NCBI GenBank assembly: GCA_017478965.1
Contig: JAFVCV010000042.1
Coordinates: forward strand, 1 to 64,000
Direction of reading: 5' to 3'
DNA from: Ruminococcus sp.
GTDB taxonomy: Bacteria; Bacillota; Clostridia; Oscillospirales; Ruminococcaceae
DNA: 64,000 nucleotides
Shown: positions 8,041 through 16,976 of the stretch, piece after piece
Position numbering within the stretch: the stretch's first letter is position 1
How the letters are laid out: every line of letters starts with the position of its first letter
Notes under the pieces: model-generated
What the model was told of the DNA's origin: nothing
Databases searched by the model: none
Seen by the model: the letters and a program-made list of their open reading frames with translations, nothing else
Made by a program: the position numbers and the translations under genes

Positions 8041-8253
8041 ATGAAAGAGATGATCAGCAAGATAAAGGGCCTTAGGACCTCTGAAAAGGTTTTCAGCATA
8101 GGATTTGCAGTGTCGCTGATAACGGCGGACGTTCTGCTGAATTTTGAAAAGACCGCTGCGGGGATAGCCTTCTTCGGCGTGACCCTGATGAGTGCGGCCG
8201 GACTGCTGATGACTGACAGGAAGGCCCGGGAAAGCAAAGAGAAGAATATTTAA
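8041..8253 (+). CDS. Small two-helix membrane protein
   Basis: A 70-residue protein with two hydrophobic segments (about residues 17-32 and 38-56) and charged ends. I do not recognise a family. The start at 8041 is set by GGAGGA five bases upstream; an in-frame ATG eight codons earlier lacks a site. It lies between the flotillin and a transglutaminase-like lipoprotein. Confidence 0.7.
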   Translation: MKEMISKIKGLRTSEKVFSIGFAVSLITADVLLNFEKTAAGIAFFGVTLMSAAGLLMTDRKARESKEKNI

Positions 8254-8278
8254 CGGTCTTCTCAGGAGGGATAAGATA

Positions 8279-9694
8279 ATGAGACTCAAAAGATCAGCCG
8301 CATTTATAATGGCTTTAACAATGGCTGTATCAGCAGCAGCCTGCACACAGGACGCCGCTGAAGAAGCAGACGCAGCCGTCAGCAGCACGCAGAGCAGCGC
8401 CGGAGAGACTGAGGGAAACGCCGGCCTGGGTCTGCTGACAGAAACGGACCTCATCACTGCGGGAGACTATAAGTATCAGGTATATGAAAAGCCTATAAGG
8501 TTCAATTTTCAGGATGTGCCTTATGAGGAGTGGCTCTCATATGAAAGCCCTTTCAGCCAGTATGTTCCTCTGCTGAACGATGACGGCAGCGGTGTTTTCG
8601 ACCACGTACAGGTCATAGCATTTGCTTTGCGGTATGCTTACGAAAACGATATCGAATATATCGAGTTCCCTATCGAGTATGACGCTTATGAACTGAATTT
8701 CGGCTGGGGCTACGCAAGCCTGAGTTTCCCCAATATCCCTGTGGCTACCACCGGCGCTGTCCAGACCCTTGACAAGGACGGCTACTATCAGATACATCTA
8801 AGCGACTCCATGAGAAAGGCCTCGGGAAAGTATCAGGAGACTATTGATGCGGCTAAAGAGATAGTAGAGTCCATGCCGGAGGAGCTTACCTCAGACATTG
8901 ACAAGGCATATTATCTTTATGACTGGGTCTGCCGGAATGTGGTGTATGACTACTTCCACGCTGAGAATACCGGGTATGTCAACAACATACCTCAGTCGGC
9001 CTACGGGGCGCTGGTGGAAAAGAGAGCTGTCTGCGACGGCATAGCCAGCGCTGTTCAGCTGCTGTTCTGCATGGCGGGCATCGACTGCGGCAAGGTCAAC
9101 GGTCATGCCTACGATGACAACGGAAACATAACAGGCCATGTGTGGAACTATGCCTTCATAGGCGACGAGGTCTGGGATTTCGACGCCACCTGGGACATAT
9201 GCAGGTACTACTTCGATGAGAGCGACGAGATCACCGAGGGCGAAGGCTACGGGTTCTACAGATGGTTCGGCGTGGAAAGGAAAGCCAAGACACAGACCAC
9301 CTCGATGTCAGACATCGGCATCTACAACAGTCCCGCAACTACCGATATATATTCCGTTAATTCCCCCGGCACCAAGATCTACGATCTGATGGTAAGCACC
9401 GATGAGGAATATAATACCACCTATATCTACGACGGCAAGGCATACGCTGAAGATGAACTTAGTAACGAGGAATACATCTCCATCATCAAGGACAGGGTGA
9501 AGGACGGCGGCATGATGCTGATGAAATTCAACAACAACGACAGGCTGGCCTGGTTCATAAGAAACTTTATCACCAACAGCGAACCTTGCTATGACACTAT
9601 CGACTCCAACGGAAAGATGATTTTCAACTTCGACATGGAGACCGGTGTGGTCGCTCTTATGGACCCGCAGGTAATAGAGGCTATGATACCGTAA
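8279..9694 (+). CDS. Transglutaminase-like lipoprotein
   Basis: A 471-residue exported lipoprotein: signal peptide with lipobox ending at C22 (VSAAAC), then a linker, then a transglutaminase/protease-like core with a visible triad at C252 (AVCDG), H287 (GHVWNY) and D302 (FDATWD). Such domains are papain-like, and many extracellular bacterial examples act on peptides or cell-wall proteins; the substrate here is unknown. The C-terminal 150 residues are unassigned. AGGAGGG precedes the ATG. It probably shares a transcript with the small membrane protein 25 bases upstream. Confidence 0.85.
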   Translation: MRLKRSAAFIMALTMAVSAAACTQDAAEEADAAVSSTQSSAGETEGNAGLGLLTETDLITAGDYKYQVYEKPIRFNFQDVPYEEWLSYESPFSQYVPLLNDDGSGVFDHVQVIAFALRYAYENDIEYIEFPIEYDAYELNFGWGYASLSFPNIPVATTGAVQTLDKDGYYQIHLSDSMRKASGKYQETIDAAKEIVESMPEELTSDIDKAYYLYDWVCRNVVYDYFHAENTGYVNNIPQSAYGALVEKRAVCDGIASAVQLLFCMAGIDCGKVNGHAYDDNGNITGHVWNYAFIGDEVWDFDATWDICRYYFDESDEITEGEGYGFYRWFGVERKAKTQTTSMSDIGIYNSPATTDIYSVNSPGTKIYDLMVSTDEEYNTTYIYDGKAYAEDELSNEEYISIIKDRVKDGGMMLMKFNNNDRLAWFIRNFITNSEPCYDTIDSNGKMIFNFDMETGVVALMDPQVIEAMIP

Positions 9695-9710
9695 AACTGA
9701 GTAAAAACAA

Positions 9711-9738
9711 AAAGCCCGGAGAAAGATCTCCGGGCTTT
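9711..9738. terminator. Bidirectional terminator between convergent genes
   Basis: An 11-bp stem AAAGCCCGGAG/CTCCGGGCTTT (9711-9721 with 9728-9738) lies between the transglutaminase-like lipoprotein and the opposing lipoprotein gene. AAAAACAA on one side and TTT on the other supply partial U-tracts. Confidence 0.85.
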
Positions 9739-9748
9739 GCTCATGCTT

Positions 9749-10720
9749 TTATTCCTGTGACCTTTCGTCAGCTACGCTGGCGGTGCCAAGGTCATCGCCC
9801 TCATAGTCATACTCCATATCAAGGTCAGTGTCCATACTCTCCTCGGTCCAGCCTGTCAGGTCCGGGAGCTTTATCTCGCTCACATCTGTGCTGATGCGGG
9901 TCACATTCACGCTCTCGGTCACACCGAAAGCGCTGGACTCTATCCTCTTTAAGGTGCCGTCAGCCTTGTTGAAATAATATCTGCTCTCAGAATCCGTATC
10001 GTTTAGCTCGTCAATGCCCAGGTCGCCAAAACTGCGCCTGTAGATCTCCACCACCGTGTCGCCCTGGTCAACAGTGCCGATAAACTCATATCCGTCACCT
10101 ATGCCCATTGCGACGTCGGCGGGATCGTCATCCTCAGAAAGGGCAGAAGCACTGCCGAGCTTATAATAGGTCTTAGAGGAGGCATCCATCATATAAAGGG
10201 CATCGTCAACGCAGTACATATCTGCGGAGTAAAAAGAGCTTTCCACGCTCATATGATAGTTTGCCCCGTTGTATTCCACCAGCATGGATGAAGAACCCAG
10301 CATCTCATCATCTACAGACATTTCTATCACGAACTTCCTGCTCTTGAGAAGGTCGTTATACTTCTGTCCGTACTCACCGATCGCAGTATCAGCCGGTACT
10401 ATATCTTCCTCAGAAAACCCGGCGTCAGCGGTGCTGCTGTCTGATGCCTTTGAAGAGCTGTCCGCAGACTGCCCCTGTAAACTGCTGGATGCGGTGCTGC
10501 TGTCCGCATCGCTTTCTGCATTGTTTTCGTTGCTGCTCTCAGAGCTTTCCTCTCCTTCGCTCTCAGACCCTGCGCTCTCCTTTTCCTTCTCGCTGTCCCC
10601 TGCTGCGCTTGAGACGCTTTCAGCTGCCTTGCTGCTGCCTTCGCCGTTACTGCTGCCGCAGCCTGCGAAGACTGCTGCTGTCAGTACTACAGAGCATATC
10701 AGTGCCAATATTTTTTTCAT
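9749..10720 (-). CDS. Ser-rich lipoprotein of unknown function
   Basis: A 323-residue lipoprotein with lipobox Cys at residue 21 (VFAGC), a Ser/Glu/Ala-rich linker to about residue 100, and a folded domain with repeated paired strands (SMLVEYNGANYHMSVE, DALYMMDASSKTYYKL) that recalls LolA/LppX-like lipoproteins. That comparison is pattern-level only. The ATG at 10720 is preceded by AAGGAG at good spacing; an in-frame ATG seven codons upstream overlaps that site and is less likely. It is monocistronic. Confidence 0.8.
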   Translation of the reverse strand: MKKILALICSVVLTAAVFAGCGSSNGEGSSKAAESVSSAAGDSEKEKESAGSESEGEESSESSNENNAESDADSSTASSSLQGQSADSSSKASDSSTADAGFSEEDIVPADTAIGEYGQKYNDLLKSRKFVIEMSVDDEMLGSSSMLVEYNGANYHMSVESSFYSADMYCVDDALYMMDASSKTYYKLGSASALSEDDDPADVAMGIGDGYEFIGTVDQGDTVVEIYRRSFGDLGIDELNDTDSESRYYFNKADGTLKRIESSAFGVTESVNVTRISTDVSEIKLPDLTGWTEESMDTDLDMEYDYEGDDLGTASVADERSQE

Positions 10721-10804
10721 AGTGCCATCTCCTTCTTTCATTTTCAGTACGTTCTCTCCGATAAAAGGTGCATGATGCTGCTGACAGCATCACGTCATAA
10801 CACT

Positions 10805-10833
10805 ATGATAACATATTATCCGCACTTCGTCAA
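10805..10833 (-). promoter_or_regulatory. Promoter of the Ser-rich lipoprotein gene
   Basis: Minus-strand TTGACG (10828-10833), 17 bases, TATCAT (10805-10810), with TG immediately before the -10. Confidence 0.65.
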
Positions 10834-10898
10834 TAACTATTTGTTTACAAATCGCATAAAAAACATATGTAAAGACCCAGGCCTTGTCACTTCCCTGC

Positions 10899-11414
10899 TC
10901 AAATATCCTCCACAGTGTTTTTTACCACATAACTGCCGGAGCCGTCCTTCTCGAGATCACATCTGACAAGTATATGCCAGCTGCCGGACAGACTGTCTCC
11001 GGCGGCATCATATCTTTCTAATGAATACTCGAACCAGACCACGCCGCTGCTGCCGTGAAGGCTGACGGTCTGTAGGTCGATATCGCAGTAGACGTCCGAC
11101 GGCCTGACTGTGCCGCTGTTAAAGTAATAGAACCCGCTAAGTCCCTCCGCAGCGGGAGCATCGCCCTCATCGCCCATATAGGTCATGCAGTCCCGGGCCT
11201 CCTGACATATCTCCTTTCCGACCTCCAGCTCCCTGCTGCCGGGCTCATGAAGAAGGGTGATGTAGGAGGAGCCGAAACTGTCGGCACGGTAGCGGATAAG
11301 TCTTTTTATGCCGCCGATATGCCAGGCCGTGACTATACCCAGGGCCAGTACTGCCGCCCAGAGTATAAGGCCCTTTGCCGAGACTCCGCCCTGCTCTTCG
11401 TTTTTTCTGTTCAT
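10899..11414 (-). CDS. Membrane-anchored protein of unknown function
   Basis: A 171-residue protein with one N-terminal membrane segment (about residues 13-34) and an exported-looking C-terminal domain containing three Cys. I do not recognise a family. GAGG precedes the ATG. It is transcribed from its own promoter and diverges from the 62-residue gene at 11769. Confidence 0.7.
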   Translation of the reverse strand: MNRKNEEQGGVSAKGLILWAAVLALGIVTAWHIGGIKRLIRYRADSFGSSYITLLHEPGSRELEVGKEICQEARDCMTYMGDEGDAPAAEGLSGFYYFNSGTVRPSDVYCDIDLQTVSLHGSSGVVWFEYSLERYDAAGDSLSGSWHILVRCDLEKDGSGSYVVKNTVEDI

Positions 11415-11486
11415 TTTTGTTACCTCGCTTTTGTTTTTGTTCTGTTTTCTTATATAAGGCCATATCTTTCTTTCGGCCCTGAATAC

Positions 11487-11515
11487 ATGATATCACAGAT
11501 CGTTCACTTTATCAA
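11487..11515 (-). promoter_or_regulatory. Promoter of the 171-residue membrane protein gene
   Basis: Minus-strand TTGATA (11510-11515), 17 bases, TATCAT (11487-11492). Confidence 0.55.
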
Positions 11516-11570
11516 GGGGGACAGTCTTAATTATTTCTTAAAAAATCTTATGCAAATTGCCTGCGGGTCC

Positions 11571-11599
11571 TTGACAGGGACCGCAGAACATGGTAAAAT
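11571..11599 (+). promoter_or_regulatory. Promoter of the 62-residue protein gene
   Basis: TTGACA (11571-11576), 17 bases, TAAAAT (11594-11599). The predicted start near 11606 leaves a leader of about 163 bases. Confidence 0.8.
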
Positions 11600-11768
11600 G
11601 AATAATAACAAAGATATTAGTTTTTTTCTGAGCTGTCATGCCTTTGTCCTGGGCAGGACAGAGCCAGGCTGTGAACATTGTGGGACGTTGATCCTGCAAA
11701 TAGACTGTCAGGGCAGGCGCTCAGGTAACGGATATCAGTACAGGATAATAACTACGGGAGGTACGACG

Positions 11769-11957
11769 ATGAACAACAAATTTATGCTGCTCTCAATGAT
11801 AAGCGCTATGATAAACGACAGGGTCAAGGGCAAGAAAAAGACCCGCACCACTAAGATCGCTCTGGCGGTGATCTCGGCGCTGATGATAGTCTCGGGATTT
11901 ATCACCCTGACTGAGGTCTGGGTCGATGTGGACTGCGATGAGGACAGCGGCGAATAA
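11769..11957 (+). CDS. Small single-pass membrane protein
   Basis: A 62-residue protein: a basic N-terminal half (RVKGKKKTRTTK), one hydrophobic helix (about residues 30-49) and an acidic tail (DVDCDEDSGE). No family recognised. GGGAGG seven bases before the ATG supports translation. The frame stays open far upstream, but the part before 11769 has no start site and overlaps the divergent gene. It has its own promoter and a strong terminator, so it is an isolated unit with an unusually long leader. Confidence 0.7.
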   Translation: MNNKFMLLSMISAMINDRVKGKKKTRTTKIALAVISALMIVSGFITLTEVWVDVDCDEDSGE

Positions 11958-11983
11958 ATTTTAATAATATGGCTCATTTTCAG

Positions 11984-12011
11984 GCGTTCCCATCAGGCGG
12001 AACGCTTTTTT
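11984..12011 (+). terminator. Terminator of the 62-residue protein gene
   Basis: A seven-bp stem GCGTTCC/GGAACGC (11984-11990 with 11999-12005) followed by TTTTTT. Confidence 0.9.
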
Positions 12012-12013
12012 AT

Positions 12014-12042
12014 TTGACAGGGACGCTCAAGTATGCTATAAT
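12014..12042 (+). promoter_or_regulatory. Consensus promoter of the glycerophosphotransferase operon
   Basis: TTGACA (12014-12019), 17 bases, TATAAT (12037-12042), starting directly after the previous terminator. Confidence 0.9.
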
Positions 12043-12078
12043 TATCATGGTAATTTATGCAGAAAAGGGAATGATGAT

Positions 12079-13182
12079 TTGAAGGCTGTGTTTTATATCA
12101 AACAGCTTTGCAAGATGTTATTACAGCAAAGGCTGCTGCCGGCTCTTTACAACAGAGCTGCAAAAAAGGATATACAGAAGGGGCTGGTGGTATTTGCTGA
12201 CGCTCATCATAACAGCTGTCCTTTCAGCATGAAGATGATTCGGTACAAGACCGCTAAGATCGGCGGCCTTGAGATAAGGGATATGTATCTGGACTTCCAG
12301 CGCTGCTCAAAGCTGCGGCTGATAAAGTATTTATGGGACTTTATGGCGCTTTACGCACGGGCTGAGTATGTGTTCATCTGTGATAATTTCCTGCCGGCGG
12401 CCAGCTGCAAAAAACGCAGCGGCACCAAGGTCATACAGCTGTGGCATTCAGGCGGACTTCTGAAAAAGGCTGGGTATGACACTGAGGAGACTGTGCCGGG
12501 ATACTATAAGGGCGAGGTATATGGGAACTGCGACCTCTGGACCGTCAGCGCACCCTGCGTGGTTCCGGTGATGGAAAGCTCCATGCATCAGCCTGAGGGG
12601 GTAGTGCAGGCCACCGGGATAAGCCGGACCGATGTTTATTTCAACGAAAGATACAACAGGCTGTGCGTGGAAAAATTCTACGAAAAGCACCCTGACGCCA
12701 AGGGAAAGACCGTGGTCCTCTGGGCGCCGACCTTCCGGGGAAATGCGGCGCAGCCATATGTGGTGGGTGAAGAGGAAGTGGAGAAGGCCTGCCGAGAGTG
12801 TGGGTTCTACCTCATCAAAAAGCTCCACCCGCACATGAGGGGCGGCGGGGAGACTATCCCCACCGAAAGGCTTTTTGCTGTGGCAGATCTGCTGATAACG
12901 GACTATTCGAGCGTGGTGTTCGACTATCTGGCATACAGCAAGCCCTTTGTGTTCTTTGTTCCGGACAAGGAAGAGTATCTGGCAAAAAGAGGACTTTACG
13001 TTGACCTGGAGAGCTTTCCCTCTTCCTGTGCCGAAAACTGCGAAGAGCTTGCGGCAGCCATGAAAAAAGAGCTGGAGAGACGCAGCCGGGCGGAGCTTAC
13101 GCTTTGCTATAACTATCACATGATGTACTGCGACGGGAAGGCCACAGACAGGATCATAAAGAAGGTCTTCTCACATTCCTGA
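12079..13182 (+). CDS. CDP-glycerol glycerophosphotransferase family protein
   Basis: A 367-residue TagB/TagF-type GT-B enzyme. Visible family motifs are QLWHSGG (near residue 127), ATGISRTDV, VLWAPTFRG, KKLHPH and the nucleotide-binding signature ITDYSSVVFDYL near residue 275. The family transfers glycerol phosphate (or related alcohol phosphates) from CDP donors in teichoic acid and capsule synthesis, at the cytoplasmic membrane face. The start is TTG at 12079, with AAGGGA eight bases upstream; nearby ATGs are out of frame. It heads a unit with the degenerate relative at 13234. Confidence 0.88.
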   Translation: MKAVFYIKQLCKMLLQQRLLPALYNRAAKKDIQKGLVVFADAHHNSCPFSMKMIRYKTAKIGGLEIRDMYLDFQRCSKLRLIKYLWDFMALYARAEYVFICDNFLPAASCKKRSGTKVIQLWHSGGLLKKAGYDTEETVPGYYKGEVYGNCDLWTVSAPCVVPVMESSMHQPEGVVQATGISRTDVYFNERYNRLCVEKFYEKHPDAKGKTVVLWAPTFRGNAAQPYVVGEEEVEKACRECGFYLIKKLHPHMRGGGETIPTERLFAVADLLITDYSSVVFDYLAYSKPFVFFVPDKEEYLAKRGLYVDLESFPSSCAENCEELAAAMKKELERRSRAELTLCYNYHMMYCDGKATDRIIKKVFSHS

Positions 13183-13233
13183 GAGGGCATTTCAGAAGTA
13201 TAGACACAGAGTATAATGGAAAGGAGTATCGCA

Positions 13234-16182
13234 TTGAAACTTTCAGTTCTGCTTATCCTTAACGAAAATGACGATGACGACCTGCGTGCGGTGGAGAGCA
13301 TCGGGGCGCAGACCGGCGAGATAAGCTCGTCGGACATATTTCTGGTCATAGCCGGAAAGGGGCTTGACACCGACCGAAAGCAGATGTTTCTTGAAAAGTC
13401 GCAGAAAATGGGGCTGACGGCCTTTATAGATTTCACCGCCGACAACGACGCAGGGCTTTTCAACAGTTTCATAACCCACGCCAACGCCGATTACTGCACC
13501 GTTTTCTTTTCGGGCAGCAGCATAGACAAGGAATACTATTCCGGCATACTCTCCGGCATGAAGTTCTTCCCTAAGGCTCAGATGGGAATGGGGAGGAAGT
13601 ATTGCAGGACCGGCGGCAGGACGGTAAGGGATATTTTCTGTCCCCCGGACACTCACAGCGGCCTTATCGACCTTGGTGAGAATTACGGCTGTCTGCCGAG
13701 GAGCTTCGATGGGACCCTTATCAGGACGGATTTTGCCGCAGCCCACCTTTTTGATCCGGCGCCCGGGATAGATGCGGAGAAGTGCGGGATAATGATGATG
13801 CTGAAGGACTGCGGTGAGTTCGTTTATGTGTCAGAGGTGAGCCTGACAGGGACCCGGCCCATGGACGACCATAGTACCTACAGATACATATATGACGAGC
13901 AGTGGTACACTCCCTCATTGCTGAGGTCATTACTTCCCCTTTGCGATGCCGCCAGGGGCGAGGACGGAAAGATACCTCTGTTCATTCAGTATTTTGTGCT
14001 GAGGATGCTGCTGTGCAGGTTTTTCGAGAACAAGGATAGCAGGAACAAGGGTGTGCTGCTGAAAAAGGACGCCCAGACATTTCTGAACACCGCTGCCGAG
14101 GTGCTGAAAAACATCGACGACAAGGTCATCTGCAATATCCACGGGCTGGATATGGGAGACTATGATATTTCGCTGAAAAGGTATCTGCTGGGGGCAAAGC
14201 ACGGGAAGAAGTATTATAATTTCGAGCTGAGCTATGACCACGACAGGCTCTTTGCGGTTTGCAAGGATATGCTGCCGGGCAGCAACGATATGCTGAGCAT
14301 AAACGTAAGGAAACTGAGCTTTTCCGGGAACGAGCTGCATATCGAGGCTGACTATGAGGATATCTTCAACAGCCGCAGGGTAAAGATCGGGGCGCTTTAC
14401 AACAACGAGCTTTACACCGTAAAATACAGCGGAAGATACTCGGCGACTGAGTTTTTCGGACTTTGCGCATATAAGAACAAGTGCATTCATCTCAGTGTGC
14501 CGGTGAACGAGGTGAAGGCTTGCAGGCTGAGTTTCTGCATAATGTTCAAGGGTATGAGGTTCGGGGTCAGGACCTCTTTCAGCGGAGAACACAGTGTGCT
14601 TTCCGGAAAAAACGGGAATGCTTATCTTTATCTGGACAAAAAGCTCATCTGCCGGAATGTGGACGGCGAGATCTGGACAGAGCCGGCAGGGCGGGCCAAA
14701 CGTTTCGGACTGAGGGCAGGGTCTGCGGCAAAGGCGGCCGGATGCAGAAGGCTTGGTACCAGGCTGGCCTATGAGCTTTCAAGGCCGTTTTTCAGGAAAA
14801 AGAACATCTGGCTATTCACAGACGGGGTGAACAAGGGCGGCGAGGCCGGCGAGCTGATGTTTAAATACGCCATGACCAGGACGGACGAGCTGTACTGCTA
14901 TTACCTCATAGATAAAAAGAGCGAAGACAGCGCAAGACTGAAAAGCGAGGGCTATAAGCCGCTTTACAGCGGCGGGCTCATAAGCAGGCTGATCTATCTC
15001 AACTCAAAGGTCATCATCTCCTCAAAGCCGGGAATCGCCGGGCTGAACGGATTTGGACCGGAACAGGAGCCTTATTTCTGCGACATACCGAAAGCCATAA
15101 GGGCAAGGGTGCAGGACAGGGCCTGTGAGGAGCTGAACGCCATCAGGGACCAGCAGCTTTTTGATGACACGGATATCTTTTTCTGCGGGACGGCAGCAGC
15201 TATGGAAGAGCTGAAAAAGTCCGCCTACGGCTACAGGGAGGACCGGCTGGCCCTTTCAGGACTGCCGGGCTATGAGGGACTTAGGTCAGAGGAAGAGCCC
15301 CAAAAGGACGAAGGCAGCGAAGAAGAGCTGTTTGACGCAATAAGAGAGACTATCGACAAGGTAAAGGCAGAGAACAGGGAGGCGCCGGAACCGGAGCAGG
15401 CTGAAAGCTCAGAAACTGATAATAATACAGATAACACCGATGCAGCCGGTGAAAACGCTGAGGGAACGGAAAACACTGTTACAGCGGAAGTAAAAACCGA
15501 AGAAGACAGCATAGCAGATGCGCCGAAGGAAACCGCAGAAGAACTCCCGGAAGAGATAAGTCAGGAAGTTTCTGAGAATGCGGAGCCGGGTGCTGAGCCT
15601 GAGATGATCTCAGAAACAGTGACGGAAAAAAGGCAGATCTTCATAATAATAAACGACCGGCTCAGCGAGGGACGGGATCCGGCAGACACCGAGGTCGGAA
15701 GGCTCGTCAATGAACTTTGCGGGGACGGGGAGCTTTGTGCGGCACTGAGCGAGAGAAACTGCGTGATAACGCTGGTCCTTGACAGGACCTGGCAGGACAA
15801 GACCGGAGAGCTGACCGCACAGGAGGAGATAAGTGCGGTCATCGGACCCGTGGAGGAAGACGGGCTGCAAAAGGCGGAGCTTGTGGTCTGCTCTGACACA
15901 GAGCTGCTTTGCAGAAGGAGCTTTGCGCTCCGGCCGGGGATATTTTTCAGCACCGGCGGCAAGGAACGGCCGGCAGGATATTTCAGGCCGCAGCAGGCAA
16001 AAAATGCCGGAGAGCTTTGCGGGATGCTGAAAAAAGCTCTGGCCGGGGACCTTGCGTTTTGTCCTGAGGAGCAGGAGGAGCGGCAGCGGTTCTTCGGAGA
16101 GCAGGCAGAAGGGTGCGCAAGATATATTTATGACACGCTGCTGAAAATGCAGAAAAACGAACGGAGAGATGAAAAGAAATGA
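13234..16182 (+). CDS. Degenerate TagF-like two-domain glycosyltransferase relative
   Basis: A 982-residue protein. Residues 1-220 resemble a GT2 (GT-A) fold starting KLSVLLILNEN, but the usual D-x-D region reads FFSGSS. A beta-rich middle region is followed (about 520-685) by the N-terminal part of the TagF fold (NIWLFTDGVNKGGEAGEL ... VIISSKPG). An acidic, Glu/Ala/Thr-rich linker of about 110 residues (685-796) interrupts the protein, and the final 185 residues look like the catalytic TagF lobe with its motifs lost (LDRTW for K-x-HP, CSDTE for TDYSS). So it is probably a non-catalytic partner of the enzyme encoded just upstream. TTG 13234 has AAGGAG seven bases upstream; ATG 13216 would have none. 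Confidence 0.75.
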   Translation: MKLSVLLILNENDDDDLRAVESIGAQTGEISSSDIFLVIAGKGLDTDRKQMFLEKSQKMGLTAFIDFTADNDAGLFNSFITHANADYCTVFFSGSSIDKEYYSGILSGMKFFPKAQMGMGRKYCRTGGRTVRDIFCPPDTHSGLIDLGENYGCLPRSFDGTLIRTDFAAAHLFDPAPGIDAEKCGIMMMLKDCGEFVYVSEVSLTGTRPMDDHSTYRYIYDEQWYTPSLLRSLLPLCDAARGEDGKIPLFIQYFVLRMLLCRFFENKDSRNKGVLLKKDAQTFLNTAAEVLKNIDDKVICNIHGLDMGDYDISLKRYLLGAKHGKKYYNFELSYDHDRLFAVCKDMLPGSNDMLSINVRKLSFSGNELHIEADYEDIFNSRRVKIGALYNNELYTVKYSGRYSATEFFGLCAYKNKCIHLSVPVNEVKACRLSFCIMFKGMRFGVRTSFSGEHSVLSGKNGNAYLYLDKKLICRNVDGEIWTEPAGRAKRFGLRAGSAAKAAGCRRLGTRLAYELSRPFFRKKNIWLFTDGVNKGGEAGELMFKYAMTRTDELYCYYLIDKKSEDSARLKSEGYKPLYSGGLISRLIYLNSKVIISSKPGIAGLNGFGPEQEPYFCDIPKAIRARVQDRACEELNAIRDQQLFDDTDIFFCGTAAAMEELKKSAYGYREDRLALSGLPGYEGLRSEEEPQKDEGSEEELFDAIRETIDKVKAENREAPEPEQAESSETDNNTDNTDAAGENAEGTENTVTAEVKTEEDSIADAPKETAEELPEEISQEVSENAEPGAEPEMISETVTEKRQIFIIINDRLSEGRDPADTEVGRLVNELCGDGELCAALSERNCVITLVLDRTWQDKTGELTAQEEISAVIGPVEEDGLQKAELVVCSDTELLCRRSFALRPGIFFSTGGKERPAGYFRPQQAKNAGELCGMLKKALAGDLAFCPEEQEERQRFFGEQAEGCARYIYDTLLKMQKNERRDEKK

Positions 16183-16928
16183 AACTGATCTCATGGAACG
16201 TAAACGGATTCAGAGCCTGCCTGACAAAGGGGTTCGGGGATTTTTTTGAGCAGGCTGACGCTGACATATTCTGCTTGCAGGAGACTAAAATGCAGCCTGA
16301 CCAGGCAGATTTTTCTCCTGAGGGCTATCACAAATACTTTAACAGCGCCGTAAAAAAGGGTTATTCCGGCACTGCGGTCTATACCAGGACCGAGCCGCTG
16401 AACGTTACTTTCGGCATAAACGGAACGCACACTGACGAAGGCAGGGTCATCACCTGCGAGTATGAGGACTTTTATTTCGTGTGCTGCTACGTGCCGAACG
16501 CTCAGCCGGAACTGAAAAGGATAGACTATCGGCTTGAGTTCGAGGACGATATGAGGGCTTATCTTTGCGGGCTGGACGAAAAGAAGCCTGTCATCTACAC
16601 CGGGGACCTGAACGTGGCCCATAACGAGATAGACCTCAAAAACCCCAAGGCCAATGAAGGGAACGCCGGTTTTTCCAAACAGGAGCGTGGCAGGCTGGAC
16701 AAGCTGCTTGAGTCCGGTTTTGTGGACACTTTCAGGGAGCTTTATCCTGACGCCGAGGGAGTTTATTCCTGGTGGTCATACCGTTTTAATGCAAGAAAGA
16801 ACAACGCAGGCTGGCGGATCGACTATTTCATAGTTTCACAGCGCCTGATGGAGAGGGTGGAGGATTCCAGGATACTCACCGAAGTCACGGGCAGCGACCA
16901 CTGCCCGGTGGAGCTTGATCTGAGATAA
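16179..16928 (+). CDS. xth: Exodeoxyribonuclease III
   Basis: A 249-residue AP endonuclease/3'-5' exonuclease of the ExoIII (exonuclease-endonuclease-phosphatase) fold. Motifs are ISWNVNGFRA at the N-terminus, LQETKMQ (metal-binding Glu), YTGDLNVAHNEIDLKNP (catalytic Asp and Asn), and the C-terminal GSDHCPVELDL with the catalytic Asp-His. It repairs abasic sites and 3' blocks. The ATG overlaps the stop of the preceding gene (ATGA), indicating translational coupling to an unrelated gene, and a strong terminator follows. Confidence 0.96.
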   Translation: MKLISWNVNGFRACLTKGFGDFFEQADADIFCLQETKMQPDQADFSPEGYHKYFNSAVKKGYSGTAVYTRTEPLNVTFGINGTHTDEGRVITCEYEDFYFVCCYVPNAQPELKRIDYRLEFEDDMRAYLCGLDEKKPVIYTGDLNVAHNEIDLKNPKANEGNAGFSKQERGRLDKLLESGFVDTFRELYPDAEGVYSWWSYRFNARKNNAGWRIDYFIVSQRLMERVEDSRILTEVTGSDHCPVELDLR

Positions 16929-16931
16929 AAC

Positions 16932-16976
16932 AAAGACAGAGACTGCGCAGCAAAGTGCAGTCTCTGTCTTTTATAA
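16932..16976. terminator. Bidirectional terminator of xth and the candidate small RNA
   Basis: A 15-bp stem AAAGACAGAGACTGC/GCAGTCTCTGTCTTT (16932-16946 with 16957-16971), with TATAAT following on the plus side and GTTTTAT on the minus side. Confidence 0.9.

Larger units (their letters stand above)
11415..11768. other. Divergent intergenic region with a long leader
   Basis: This 354-base stretch holds a minus promoter (11487-11515), a plus promoter (11571-11599) and about 163 bases of leader ahead of the small gene at 11769. In the leader, CTTTGTCCT (11642-11650) pairs with AGGACAGAG (11655-11663) to make a nine-bp hairpin. I could not match the leader to a riboswitch class I know. Confidence 0.6.

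Noticed and set aside
11247..11768. 5' part of a 236-codon open frame ahead of the 62-residue gene
   Set aside because: It overlaps the divergent gene and both promoters; the only ribosome binding site is at the internal ATG 11769.
13212..13217. TATAAT between the two glycerophosphotransferase-family genes
   Set aside because: The -35 position reads ATTTCA and the genes are only 51 bases apart; an internal promoter is possible but unsupported.
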